A DNA stretch of 64,000 nucleotides. Origin: Fimbriimonadaceae bacterium. Lineage in GTDB: Bacteria; Armatimonadota; Fimbriimonadia; Fimbriimonadales; Fimbriimonadaceae. Positions 25,211 through 33,342 of this stretch are shown here, piece by piece. Numbering within the stretch: the stretch's first letter is position 1; every line of letters begins with the position of its first letter. Location: positions 3,006,734 through 3,070,733 of the forward strand of contig JABAQM010000001.1 of NCBI GenBank assembly GCA_019187105.1, read 5' to 3'. The position numbers were made by a program, and so were the translations under genes. A model generated the notes under the pieces. It saw only the letters and a list, made by a program, of their open reading frames with translations. It ran no database searches and was not told the DNA's origin.

Positions 25211-26827
25211 ATGATTCTTGCAATCGCGATCGGTGTCATCGCCACATTCGGTGACGAGGCGCCAAGATTTTTCGAAGGAACGGGCCCCCACAGGCGAACC
25301 GTCCAGACCTCATCAAAGGTTTGTCAGCGCTACTTCGACCAGGGCCTGAACTTCCTCTATGCTTTCAACCACGGAGAGGCTGAGCGTTCCTTCAGAGGGG
25401 CGGTTGCGGCCGATCCGAAGTGCGCCATGGCTTATTGGGGAGTGGCGATGGCTAATGGACCCCACATCAACAACATGTCCGTCGTGCCTGAAGACGAAAA
25501 GGAGGGCGTCGAGTTCCTTGCCAAGGCGAGGAAGCACATGTCCGGGATTCGGTCCGCCGACAAGGACCTGATTCTGGCCGCGACCAAGCGCTTTGCTTGG
25601 CCGCAGCCGGCCGATCGCACCCGGCTGAACATTGCGTACGCCAATGCGATGCGAAAGCTCTTCCGGCGCCACCGAAAGGACGCCGATGTAGGCGCCCTGT
25701 TTGCCGAGTCGATGATGGACTTAAGACCATGGGACCTTTGGCGGCCGGACTATACAGCCCAGCCCGGAACCCAAGAGGTGGTCCGGGCCCTGGAGCAAAC
25801 GATTAAGCTAAATCCTAAGCATCCCCTCGCGCTTCACCTCTATATCCATGCTGTGGAAGCCTCGGCCGATCCTCACCGGGCCGTCGACGAGGCAGATCGC
25901 CTGCGCGATCTGCAGCCTGGCTTGGGTCACAACGTCCATATGCCCAGCCACATCGACGTGCGAATCGGTGCATGGGAAAAGGCGATTGTCTCCAATGCGA
26001 AGGCGATCGAAGCGGACCGCAAATACCGCGAGATTCGGCCAAGGCAGGGGATCTATCACATCTATATGGCCCACAACGCTCACATGCTCGCGTATGCGGC
26101 GATCATGAGCGGACAAAGCAAGAAAGCGATCGAAGCGGTCGACGGGATGGTGGCGGCCATTCCCGAGGATGCTTCGGTTGCGATGGCGCCGTTCGTGGAC
26201 GGGTTCTACGCGATGCCGATCGAGGTTCGCAAGCGGTTTGGTCAGTGGGATGAGGTCCTTGCCGCGCCAGAGCCTGCAGCCCGATTCCCGTTGGCGCGGG
26301 CGATGCGATTTGCCGCCAGGGCCACCGCCTTTGCGGCCAAGGGCCAGCCAGCGGAAGCAAGGGCAGAGCAGGGCGCATTCTATGAAGCGCGGCTCTCTGT
26401 GCCGCAGTCGCAGGGATTTGGCAACAATCGGGCTGTGGATCTCATCCGCGTCGCAACTCACCTCATGAACGGGGAGATCCTGATCGCAGAAGGGAATATC
26501 GAAGGTGCGATCGCGCACCTGAGGGCCGGCATGGCTGCCGAGGACAAGTTGCGGTATTCGGAGCCGCCCGACTGGATTCAGCCCGTGCGCCATACCCTTG
26601 GCGCGCTCCTCGTCCGAGAAGGGCGTTATCAGGAGGCTATCCAGGTCTACCGCGAAGATCTGGGTAAGTGGCCCAATAACGGATGGAGCCTTTATGGCAT
26701 GGCGATGAGCCTAAAGGGAGTGGGCGACCAGCAGGGCGCCGCGAAGTATGAGAACGCGTTCGCCAAGACATGGAGCCGGGCGGATGTGCCAATTACGTCG
26801 TCGTGCCTGTGTGTTCCTGGCAAATAG
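25211..26827 (+). CDS. TPR-repeat secreted protein
   Basis: A 538-aa protein made largely of tetratricopeptide repeats. Examples are FNHGEAERSFRGAVAADPKCAMAYWG near 55-80 and RYQEAIQVYREDLGKWPNNGWSLYGMAMS near the C-terminus. Between them are His-rich segments (MPSHIDVRIGAWEKA, MAHNAHMLAYAAI). The N-terminus MILAIAIGVIATFGDEA is a short signal-like sequence. The pattern of N-terminal LHYFNQGL-type start (YFDQGLNFLYAFNHGEA) matches a family of bacterial tetratricopeptide proteins of unknown role. AAGGAG lies 8 nt before the ATG, and TATACT occurs upstream. It probably scaffolds protein interactions outside the cytoplasm; partners are not known. Monocistronic, followed by a GC-rich hairpin. Confidence 0.85.
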   Translation: MILAIAIGVIATFGDEAPRFFEGTGPHRRTVQTSSKVCQRYFDQGLNFLYAFNHGEAERSFRGAVAADPKCAMAYWGVAMANGPHINNMSVVPEDEKEGVEFLAKARKHMSGIRSADKDLILAATKRFAWPQPADRTRLNIAYANAMRKLFRRHRKDADVGALFAESMMDLRPWDLWRPDYTAQPGTQEVVRALEQTIKLNPKHPLALHLYIHAVEASADPHRAVDEADRLRDLQPGLGHNVHMPSHIDVRIGAWEKAIVSNAKAIEADRKYREIRPRQGIYHIYMAHNAHMLAYAAIMSGQSKKAIEAVDGMVAAIPEDASVAMAPFVDGFYAMPIEVRKRFGQWDEVLAAPEPAARFPLARAMRFAARATAFAAKGQPAEARAEQGAFYEARLSVPQSQGFGNNRAVDLIRVATHLMNGEILIAEGNIEGAIAHLRAGMAAEDKLRYSEPPDWIQPVRHTLGALLVREGRYQEAIQVYREDLGKWPNNGWSLYGMAMSLKGVGDQQGAAKYENAFAKTWSRADVPITSSCLCVPGK

Positions 26828-26836
26828 ATGAAGCGT

Positions 26837-26859
26837 GGCCCCGGCAAGTCGCCGGGGCC
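26837..26859. terminator. GC-rich hairpin between convergent genes
   Basis: GGCCCCGGC and GCCGGGGCC form a perfect 9-bp stem with a 5-nt loop. It lies 9 bp after the TPR gene stop and 16 bp past the end of the convergent gene. There is no T tract on the forward side, so it may act as a weak bidirectional terminator. Confidence 0.6.
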
Positions 26860-26875
26860 ACATTGATTCAGTAAG

Positions 26876-27445
26876 TTAACGGATTACTCGAATCTGCACG
26901 TCGTCGATCAGAATGTCGCCGCTCTTGCCGGCCATTGCGCCGAACATCACGTACTTGGCGTCCTTGTCGATTCGCAGGCGAATCTTGGCCTCCTGCCATC
27001 CGCCCATCTTGACACCGTTGTAGCCCATGTTATCGAAGGCTCCGACTTCTCCGTTTGTCCGGTCCACTCGCATCCAGATCCTTGCCAGAGGGGAGCTGAG
27101 GTTCTTGACCTTGACGGAATACTCGACGACTTTGCCGGCCAGATCTTTGCCCTTTACTGCTGACATCAGGTTGCCGAATCCGTGCTCAGGTTTTCCGACT
27201 TGCTTGAGGTGCGCGCACTTCTTGCCAGAAGCTTTGTCCCAGTCGATCACCTCTGCAACATAGCCTTGCGTTGGCACCACCCAGGTTTTGGGCAGCTTGC
27301 CTGTGGCGACCGCCTCAAAGTCCATCGGCACGCGGTCCTTGCTGGTGTACAAATCGGCTTTTTTGGCCGTACTGTGGACCTTCTGAGAGCCCAGCACTGC
27401 CACAAGTGAAGTCATGACGAGTACGGTAAGGGTGATTTCTTTCAT
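26876..27445 (-). CDS. secreted beta-sandwich domain protein (AraC-associated C-terminal domain type)
   Basis: A 189-aa protein with a signal peptide (MKEITLTVLVMTSLVAVLGSQKV). The mature domain has FEAVATGKLPKTWVVPTQGY, HGFGNLMSAVKGKDLAGKVVEYS, LARIWMRVDRTNGEVGAFDNMG and GDILIDDVQIRVI. These match a jelly-roll domain, usually found fused to AraC-type regulators, with GFG-LMQ, AGLWMRVDG, AFDNM and VWLDDV marks. Here it is a secreted stand-alone domain. Carbohydrate binding is plausible from the fold but not shown. A second copy, broken by a stop codon, lies upstream on the same strand (27519-28073), so this is a tandem duplication. Confidence 0.8.
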   Translation of the reverse strand: MKEITLTVLVMTSLVAVLGSQKVHSTAKKADLYTSKDRVPMDFEAVATGKLPKTWVVPTQGYVAEVIDWDKASGKKCAHLKQVGKPEHGFGNLMSAVKGKDLAGKVVEYSVKVKNLSSPLARIWMRVDRTNGEVGAFDNMGYNGVKMGGWQEAKIRLRIDKDAKYVMFGAMAGKSGDILIDDVQIRVIR

Positions 27446-27518
27446 CTCACCCCTTCGGGTGAAACCAAGCGACCCCCCGTTGCGAGCTGGTGCCTGTAAG
27501 GGACCAAAGCCCCAGACG

Positions 27519-28073
27519 TTAGCTTTCGCAACGAACGTCGATGTTGTCGACGAGCACGTCGCCATTGGTTGACCGGATACCGATTCGTACGGCTTTGGCG
27601 TCTTCGGGAATCTTGGTCGTGACTGAAACCGACTTCCAACCCCCGATGCGAATCTCCTCGCTCTCCTCGGTTTGGGAGTGGCCGTTAAACTGGTCTACCT
27701 GTAGCCAGACCTGTGCGCCTGGCGCCGTGATGCATTTTAGGTTGGCGCTTACCGAAAGGGTCTTGCCAGCGAGCTCCTCACCCTTCATGTCCTTGACGAT
27801 CTCGCCAAGGGAATCCGCGTCATCGGCGACTTAGTGCAGCCTCAGAGAATGGGTGCCCCATGCGGCGTCCCAGGAAATGACTTCAGCGGCGTAGCCGTCG
27901 CTGCGGACTTGCCAGTCCTTGGTGCCACATCCTGCCTTCTCAAAGTCCATGGTAAAGCCGTGAGCTGATCGAACCTGTGCGTTGCCAGGATCCTTAGGAC
28001 TTCCCGTGGTAAAGCCTGCCATCGCAAGCAACCCAAGGGCCAATCCACATATTCCGAGCGAGAGGTTTCTCAT
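27519..28073 (-). pseudogene. paralogue of the 26876-27445 gene, interrupted by an in-frame TAA
   Basis: From ATG 28073 a signal peptide (MRNLSLGICGLALGLLAMAG) and the first half of the same domain are read (FTMDFEKAGCGTKDWQVRSDGY), ending at TAA 27833-27831. The frame then continues, with no shift, as VADDADSLGEIVKDMKGEELAG and onward to IDVRCES at 27519. Laid against the intact neighbour, the stop falls in the middle of the region ahead of LAGK and nothing else is missing; total length would be 184 residues. So a single nonsense codon splits the gene. It is a recent pseudogene, a sequencing error, or less likely a recoded stop. An internal ATG at 27788 would give only 89 residues without a signal peptide. 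Confidence 0.8.
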
Positions 28074-28268
28074 GTCTGACTCCAGCGGAGTTCTGACCGC
28101 ATGGTAGGTTAAGTTCTTGCGGTGCGTGAGGCTTTTGAACCACGATCGTCCCGATGTCCTTCAGGAATTGGGCACAAAGTAGGACATACGACTCGCCAAT
28201 CCTCTCCCGCGCCGGTTCGTTAAGGTGGTGTAAAGTGAATCTCACCACGTTTTTGGAGGCTGTTCTCG

Positions 28269-30338
28269 TTGAAATCCTATAGCGCAGACAAGATTCGTAA
28301 CGTTGCCATTGTCGGTCATGGCGGTTCGGGCAAGACTATGCTCGTCGAACACATGCTCTACACCGCCGGAGCTGCGGATCGCGTTGGTACCGTCGAAGCG
28401 GGAAATACCCAAAGCGACTTCGACCCCTTGGAGATCAGACGAAAGATCAGCGTCAGCGCTAGCGTCCTTCCTCTCGAGTATCACGGCCACAAGATCAACC
28501 TCATCGACGTCCCTGGGTACCCGGACTTCATTGGTGACCTTCATAGCATCGCGCGCGTGGTGGAGTCGATGATCATTGTCTGCGAGGCCAAACGTGATTT
28601 GGATGTCGGCTTCGACCTCGCCTGGGAGGTAGCCGAAGAGCACGGTCTCGCCAAGTGCATCTTCGTCAACAAGCTTGAGCGGGACAACGCGGATTTCCCT
28701 GGCCTCATGGAAACCCTGCATGCCCGATACGGCAATCGTATCGTCGACGTGCAAATTCCGATCGGCCACCAAGCCGCATTCAGCGGAATCCTGGACCTCA
28801 TCAACATGAAGGTCTACAAGGGCAAAGACCGCGGGGAAGAAATCGAGGAGATTCCCGCCGGCTACAAGGAAGAGGCGGAAAAGCTTCACGACAAGATGAT
28901 GGATGCCGCCGCTGAGGGCGAAGACAGCCTGATGGAGAAGTATCTCTCCGGAGAGGAGCTTACGGCGGATGAGGTCGAGCATGGCCTTCTCGTCGGTGTG
29001 GAGACCGGCCGAGTCATCCCCGTCCTGCTCGGCTCCGCCCATAGCGGAATCGGCGTCGCCACCCTGCTCGACCGCATCATTGGCGAGTTGCCTTCGCCGG
29101 CAGAGCTGCCGCGCAAGTTTGGCGATATCGAACTGAAAGCCGATCCCAATGGACCGCTTGCCGCGTTTTGCTTCAAGTCCACCGCCGACCCCTACGTCGG
29201 CAAAATCAACTACGTCAGGGTGTTCAGCGGAAAGATAGCCCACGACCAGCACGTCCTCAACATCAACCGCGAGAAGGACGAGCGGCTGCACAACCTCTAC
29301 TTTGCCCACGGCAAGGGCCAGGAACCAGCCCAAGAGGTCTTGGCCGGCGATATCTGCGCCCTCGCCAAGCTCGCCGATACCCACACCGGCGATACCCTCA
29401 CGACCGTCAAGGACAAGATCCAGCTCCCGCCGATCGAGTTCCCTGAACCGATTTACCGCATCGCCATCAAGCCGGTCGCCAAGTCCGACGAAGACAAGCT
29501 CGGTCCCGCGATGACGAAGCTGCTCGAAGAGGATCCGACCCTGACGTACACCCGCGATGCGGCCATGCACCAGGAAATCATCGCCGGCATGGGCGATATT
29601 CACCTCGAAACCGTAATCGAGAAGCTCAAGACACGATTTGGCGTGAGCGTCACCACCGACGAGGCGCGCGTTCCCTATCAGGAGACCATTCGCGGCACCG
29701 CCAAGGCCCAGGGCCGGCACAAGCGGCAAACCGGTGGCAAGGGCCAGTTCGGCGATTGCTGGCTGCGGCTGGAACCCCTGACCAGAGGGGAAGGGTTCCA
29801 ATTCGGAAACGAGGTCGTTGGCGGATCGATCCCCAAGAACTTCATTCCTGCCGTCGAAAAAGGCGTGCGAGAGACCATGGAAAAAGGGTTCCTCGCAGGC
29901 TATCCGGTCGTGGACGTCAAGGCGGTGGTCTATGACGGCAGCTACCACGACGTGGACTCAAGTGAACAGGCATTCAAGATCGCCGGATCCCTCGCCTTCA
30001 AGACCGCTGCCGCACAGGCTAATCCGATCATCCTCGAGCCGATCATGGACCTCGAAGTCGACGTGCCCGACGAGTGCGTCGGCGATGTCGTCGGAGACCT
30101 GAACACGCGCCGCGGGCGTATGCAGGGCATGGACCCGGTCGCGCCCGGCAAGACTCGCGTGAGGGCCGAGGTTCCGATGGCGACGATGATGCGCTACGCC
30201 CTCGACCTACGGTCGATCACGAAGGGGCGAGGTCGGTTCCGCCAAAAGCTGGCTCGGTTCGATGAGTTGCCGCATGGCGAAACTCAGAACCTCGTGACCG
30301 CCTACGAGAAGCTGAAGAAGGACCACGAAGAGGATTAA
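28269..30338 (+). CDS. fusA: elongation factor G paralogue, EF-G2 type
   Basis: A 689-aa translational GTPase with all five EF-G domains. The GTPase motifs differ from canonical EF-G: G1 GHGGSGKT at 16-23 (usually AHIDAGKT), G3 DVPGY at 80-84 (usually DTPGH, so the catalytic His is Tyr) and G4 NKLE at 134-137 (usually NKMD). These changes match the EF-G2 group; in Thermus such a protein is a ribosome-dependent GTPase, whereas a mycobacterial FusA2 was reported to lack this activity. Domain IV (QTGGKGQFGDCWLRLEP and GSYHDVDSSEQAFKIA) is well conserved. Start is TTG 28269, with GGAGG 9 nt upstream. The usual neighbours rpsL, rpsG and tuf are absent. It is probably an auxiliary factor, with a standard fusA elsewhere. 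Confidence 0.93.
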   Translation: MKSYSADKIRNVAIVGHGGSGKTMLVEHMLYTAGAADRVGTVEAGNTQSDFDPLEIRRKISVSASVLPLEYHGHKINLIDVPGYPDFIGDLHSIARVVESMIIVCEAKRDLDVGFDLAWEVAEEHGLAKCIFVNKLERDNADFPGLMETLHARYGNRIVDVQIPIGHQAAFSGILDLINMKVYKGKDRGEEIEEIPAGYKEEAEKLHDKMMDAAAEGEDSLMEKYLSGEELTADEVEHGLLVGVETGRVIPVLLGSAHSGIGVATLLDRIIGELPSPAELPRKFGDIELKADPNGPLAAFCFKSTADPYVGKINYVRVFSGKIAHDQHVLNINREKDERLHNLYFAHGKGQEPAQEVLAGDICALAKLADTHTGDTLTTVKDKIQLPPIEFPEPIYRIAIKPVAKSDEDKLGPAMTKLLEEDPTLTYTRDAAMHQEIIAGMGDIHLETVIEKLKTRFGVSVTTDEARVPYQETIRGTAKAQGRHKRQTGGKGQFGDCWLRLEPLTRGEGFQFGNEVVGGSIPKNFIPAVEKGVRETMEKGFLAGYPVVDVKAVVYDGSYHDVDSSEQAFKIAGSLAFKTAAAQANPIILEPIMDLEVDVPDECVGDVVGDLNTRRGRMQGMDPVAPGKTRVRAEVPMATMMRYALDLRSITKGRGRFRQKLARFDELPHGETQNLVTAYEKLKKDHEED

Positions 30339-30528
30339 GCCCGCAGCGCAACAGGAAATCTCTGGGTCTGACCCATAGCACTATCGAAGCCGATAACAGA
30401 CCAAGGCAAACAGTCAGGTTGGCAACGAGCCAAGTTGTCCCAGTCCCACTGCCATATCGACTCGACCTGGTAATTTTGCTTTTGCCATAGAAAGTTAAGG
30501 CATCGTACACTAGGATGCGGAGCTAGGG

Positions 30529-31248
30529 ATGTTAGGGGGGATATTGCCGGCGCTTGCGGTGGGTGTGTTGGGGGTCGCACAGAGCGATTTCACACCCCCG
30601 GCGTCGGCGCTTCAAGTCGTGGAGCTCATGAATCATGAGCGCGTCAAACATGGCCTTCCACCGGTGAAAGCCTCGACCGAATTAATGCGCGCGGCCCAGG
30701 TGCACGCCAAGAGCCTCTCGACCGACCAATTCTTTGACCACAGCGACCAGCAGGGCAAGAGCGCCGGTGACCGCGCCAAGGATGCCGGATACCGTTGGAC
30801 GCTCATCGCGGAGAACATTGCCGCCGGTCAGGATTCGCCGGCCGAGGTGATGAACACCTGGATGAATTCGCCGAAACATCGGGCGAACATCCTCAACGCC
30901 CGGGTGATGGAAGTCGGGGTTGGATACATCACCGATCGCGAGCGGCGCTACGATCATTATTGGGTGATGGACCTCGCCTGTCGTGCGGACGTCTTCCCGG
31001 TCGTCATCAACCTCGAGGCAACCAAGACGAAGCAGCGGGAGGTACGGCTCTCCCTTCACGGCAAAGAGCTCTTCACGCACTATCGCCTCAGTGCCGATGG
31101 CCATAGCTGGGGTGAGTGGCTGCCCTTCCAGAGCGAGGTCGTTTGGACGCTGCCGGGGGGCAAAGGTCGCAAGACCGTGTGGGTCGAACTGAGGGACGGC
31201 GGAGGCAACGTGCTGCGCGCGTCCGACGATATCGAATTGATTGGCTAG
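30529..31248 (+). CDS. secreted CAP-domain protein
   Basis: A 239-aa protein with a signal peptide (MLGGILPALAVGVLGVAQS) and a CAP/SCP (PR-1-like) domain at about 25-145: VVELMNHERVKHGLPPVKAS, MRAAQVHAKSLSTDQFFDHSD, WTLIAENIAAGQDSPAEVMNTWMNSPKHRANIL and GVGYITDRERRYDHYWVMDL. The His and Glu of the CAP cavity (HAK, FDHSD, AENIA, YWVMD) are present. A C-terminal beta-rich domain of about 85 residues follows and is not recognised. Bacterial CAP proteins are secreted and of mostly unknown activity. GAGCTAGGG lies before the ATG. It converges with a small Cys-rich gene with a 4-bp overlap. Confidence 0.88.
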   Translation: MLGGILPALAVGVLGVAQSDFTPPASALQVVELMNHERVKHGLPPVKASTELMRAAQVHAKSLSTDQFFDHSDQQGKSAGDRAKDAGYRWTLIAENIAAGQDSPAEVMNTWMNSPKHRANILNARVMEVGVGYITDRERRYDHYWVMDLACRADVFPVVINLEATKTKQREVRLSLHGKELFTHYRLSADGHSWGEWLPFQSEVVWTLPGGKGRKTVWVELRDGGGNVLRASDDIELIG

Positions 31249-31445
31249 CCCCTGTTTACCGGACTCGGCTTTCGTGGGCATCGCGACAAGACGAGCTTCT
31301 CGCGATGGTCGTTCATCATGCAGATGGCCCGAATACCGTAGGCGTTCGCGACATTTACGGCGTCCTCCCACGACTGCGGATTGACTTTGTCGTCCCGGCA
31401 ATGCCTCGTCTCCGGGTTAAATCTTGAACAATCTCGGCAATGCAT
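31245..31445 (-). CDS. small Cys-rich protein, 66 aa
   Basis: A 66-residue protein starting MHCRDCSRFNPETRHCRDDKVNPQ, with CxxC and a third Cys within 16 residues, then a fourth Cys at about 46 (IRAICMMNDH) and a fifth near the end (SRCPRK). This could bind a zinc ion or iron-sulfur group. AGGAG lies six to nine nucleotides before the ATG (31445), a strong ribosome site, which supports the start. The start codon is the reverse reading of ATGCAT, whose forward reading starts the gene at 31440. Function unknown. It is too short for fold assignment, but the zinc-ribbon-like beginning is clear. Confidence 0.65.
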   Translation of the reverse strand: MHCRDCSRFNPETRHCRDDKVNPQSWEDAVNVANAYGIRAICMMNDHREKLVLSRCPRKPSPVNRG

Positions 31446-32513
31446 GGAGTTCTCCTGGGAGCGCTGGTCGCCCCGATTGCGGTGCAGGATACGATACCGG
31501 ACCCGGCGCCGTCGCTCGACTTTCGAGACGGATATTTTCGTGTTTCCGCCGCAGGAAAATCGGTTGAGCTTCCTTTGAAGCCGCCGCCCAGAAAGCGTCC
31601 GGAAGCCGTGATCGAAAAGGCGGGCGCAAAGATCGCGGTATGGGACGAACGTGGCCTTACGGTTCGCGCAGGAAAGCGATCCTATCACACCCGTTTCGAG
31701 GACTACCCGATTTCACCCAAGCTGCTTGATCCCGACGTGATTCGCGGGAATGCTCCAAAGTTTGCCGGCGGGGAATACAAGCGAACGGCAGCGGGAATCA
31801 GCGGGCATCTGCGGATCGGCGACAAGCTGTTTATGCTCCCGCGCTGGGAGAATCGGAAAGGGGAACCCTGGCTCGAAGCCCTTGTGGAGCTGGACTTTGC
31901 CCAAGATCTTCCCAAGCCGAAGCTGGTAGGTCGGTTCCAGGGCTTGTCAGCGGCGCAGGGCTTAATCGATGAGGAGTTGCACGCGATGCAGGAGCACCTG
32001 CTCGTGGTCACTGAGACCGGCGCCGACTGGGGCATCGCCCGCTTTCATACAGCTGAGCCAGGTTTTGCCTACACCGGGGCGGGTTCGAGCCTCGTTCACC
32101 ACGAGTGGCGCTCCGACCGGATTCTGTATGCGGAAACAACTGCTTTCGGCATGACGGTAGCCGGTGTTTTCGATCTAGCATCCGAAACCCGGCGCGATGC
32201 GATCGAGACGAGAGGCTTGCTGAGCTTCCTCCCCCTCCAGCATGATGCCGCGGTGATTCGGTTCAAATCCACGACTTACGTGCGCTCGATGGAAAGCGGC
32301 GCAGAGAGCCGTCTCAATCCGGATGCCGGCTTTCTTCCGACGGAATTGGGATTGCTCGTTTACAGTCCGAGCGTCAAGCCAAACCGGGCTACCGTCTACG
32401 ATCCCTTGACCTGGAAGCCTGTTCTGAAGTGGAGTCACGAAACACAGCCTTCACCCCAAAGTGCTTCTCGAACTTCGGGGAAGCCTCCGGGCCGAGTACG
32501 TAAAGGGCGATAG
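31440..32513 (+). CDS. hypothetical protein, 357 aa
   Basis: A protein I do not recognise. It starts MHGVLLGALVAPIAVQD, a possible short signal peptide, and continues as a beta-rich sequence (VELPLKPPPRKRPEAVIEKAG, LDFAQDLPKPKLVGRFQGLS, LLSFLPLQHDAAVIRFKSTTYVRS). No catalytic motif stands out. The upstream frame is closed by a stop at about 31425, so ATG 31440 is the only sensible start. It overlaps the divergent Cys-rich gene at the start codon (shared ATGCAT) and overlaps the convergent ApbE-like gene by 125 bp at its end. The last 30 residues, in that overlap, are Ser/Pro/basic-rich and may be a non-conserved tail. Confidence 0.65.
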   Translation: MHGVLLGALVAPIAVQDTIPDPAPSLDFRDGYFRVSAAGKSVELPLKPPPRKRPEAVIEKAGAKIAVWDERGLTVRAGKRSYHTRFEDYPISPKLLDPDVIRGNAPKFAGGEYKRTAAGISGHLRIGDKLFMLPRWENRKGEPWLEALVELDFAQDLPKPKLVGRFQGLSAAQGLIDEELHAMQEHLLVVTETGADWGIARFHTAEPGFAYTGAGSSLVHHEWRSDRILYAETTAFGMTVAGVFDLASETRRDAIETRGLLSFLPLQHDAAVIRFKSTTYVRSMESGAESRLNPDAGFLPTELGLLVYSPSVKPNRATVYDPLTWKPVLKWSHETQPSPQSASRTSGKPPGRVRKGR

Positions 32514-33342
32514 CGATAGGATCCGTGTCGACGGCTTGCCTGCCGATCACAAACACGCGGTGACGGTTCGTCGACGCGACGCCCGTCCGTCCATCGATGA
32601 CATCGGAGAACTCGCGGTTGCCCATTCGCGCGAGAATCCGAAAGTCTCTCAAGCTGAGGGCTTGATTGGCTAAGGTAAACGCCTCGTCCTGCAGCCTGAC
32701 TTTCCAGTGCTTCTGATTTGGCGGTGGCTCGCCCGCAATCACCCGATGGTCTGTTTCGATAAGCGACCTCGGGTGCCCCGTTTTCTTTAGGACCCTCATC
32801 GCCTCGTCGCTTGCGAACCCTGGAACGATGCCACTTCCGTCGAGCCGCATGCCGCCTTTGTGAAATCGGACATAGCCAAAGATGGGATCGATATCGAGGT
32901 GCTGGTACCCGACACGCTTCATCGCGTCCTGCAGCCGCGCTCCTTCTGGAATCGTGCCCACCTCGGCCGTCTCCTTCCAGAGCTTGGACGCAGGACCGAT
33001 CGTCAGGTCGAAGGCTCCGTCGGATAGAACCGAAACTCGCTTTCCGGCCCGAAGCACCGCGATCATCTCCTCTGAAACGCGGACCCTCGCGCCTGGCTCG
33101 GCTTCCGCGATCCGGGCGAACTCCGAATCCAGAGAGACAACCTCATCCATCCGCTTCCCGGCTGCGTTTACCGCCGCCAGGGCCTGGTCGCGGCTATTGG
33201 AAAAGACGGTAAACCGGACCTGGTCGCCCATGCGCCGCTGGGTGAACGTCCACCTTTTCAAGGTCGCTTCTGGGGCCGAGAGTCGTACCGCGGGTACAGG
33301 CGTCAGAATGATACAGCCGATGATCCTTGCCGCTACGTGCAT
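32389..33342 (-). CDS. apbE: ApbE-like FAD:protein FMN transferase
   Basis: A 317-aa member of the ApbE family, which attaches FMN to Thr residues of exported redox proteins such as NqrC/RnfG-like subunits. Visible: RRMGDQVRFTVF in the place of the MGT start motif, LSDGAFDLTIGPASKLW, and FSDVIDGRTGVAST, which matches the DPRTG region. The FAD-binding DLGGIAKGYA segment is LDGSGIVPGFA here, and the metal-binding ADALAT region reads AVDTDPIAIAL, so both are altered. The N-terminus MHVAARIIGCIILTPVP is a plausible signal sequence. No Rnf/Nqr operon is adjacent. The start ATG at 33342 overlaps the divergent SUMF1-like gene. Activity uncertain because of the motif changes. Confidence 0.8.
   Translation of the reverse strand: MHVAARIIGCIILTPVPAVRLSAPEATLKRWTFTQRRMGDQVRFTVFSNSRDQALAAVNAAGKRMDEVVSLDSEFARIAEAEPGARVRVSEEMIAVLRAGKRVSVLSDGAFDLTIGPASKLWKETAEVGTIPEGARLQDAMKRVGYQHLDIDPIFGYVRFHKGGMRLDGSGIVPGFASDEAMRVLKKTGHPRSLIETDHRVIAGEPPPNQKHWKVRLQDEAFTLANQALSLRDFRILARMGNREFSDVIDGRTGVASTNRHRVFVIGRQAVDTDPIAIALYVLGPEASPKFEKHFGVKAVFRDSTSEQASRSRDRRR

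Noticed and set aside
28242-29948. Long antisense open frame of 568 codons across the EF-G2 gene
   Set aside because: It is the mirror of a strongly conserved gene in high G+C DNA, and its sequence lacks family features.
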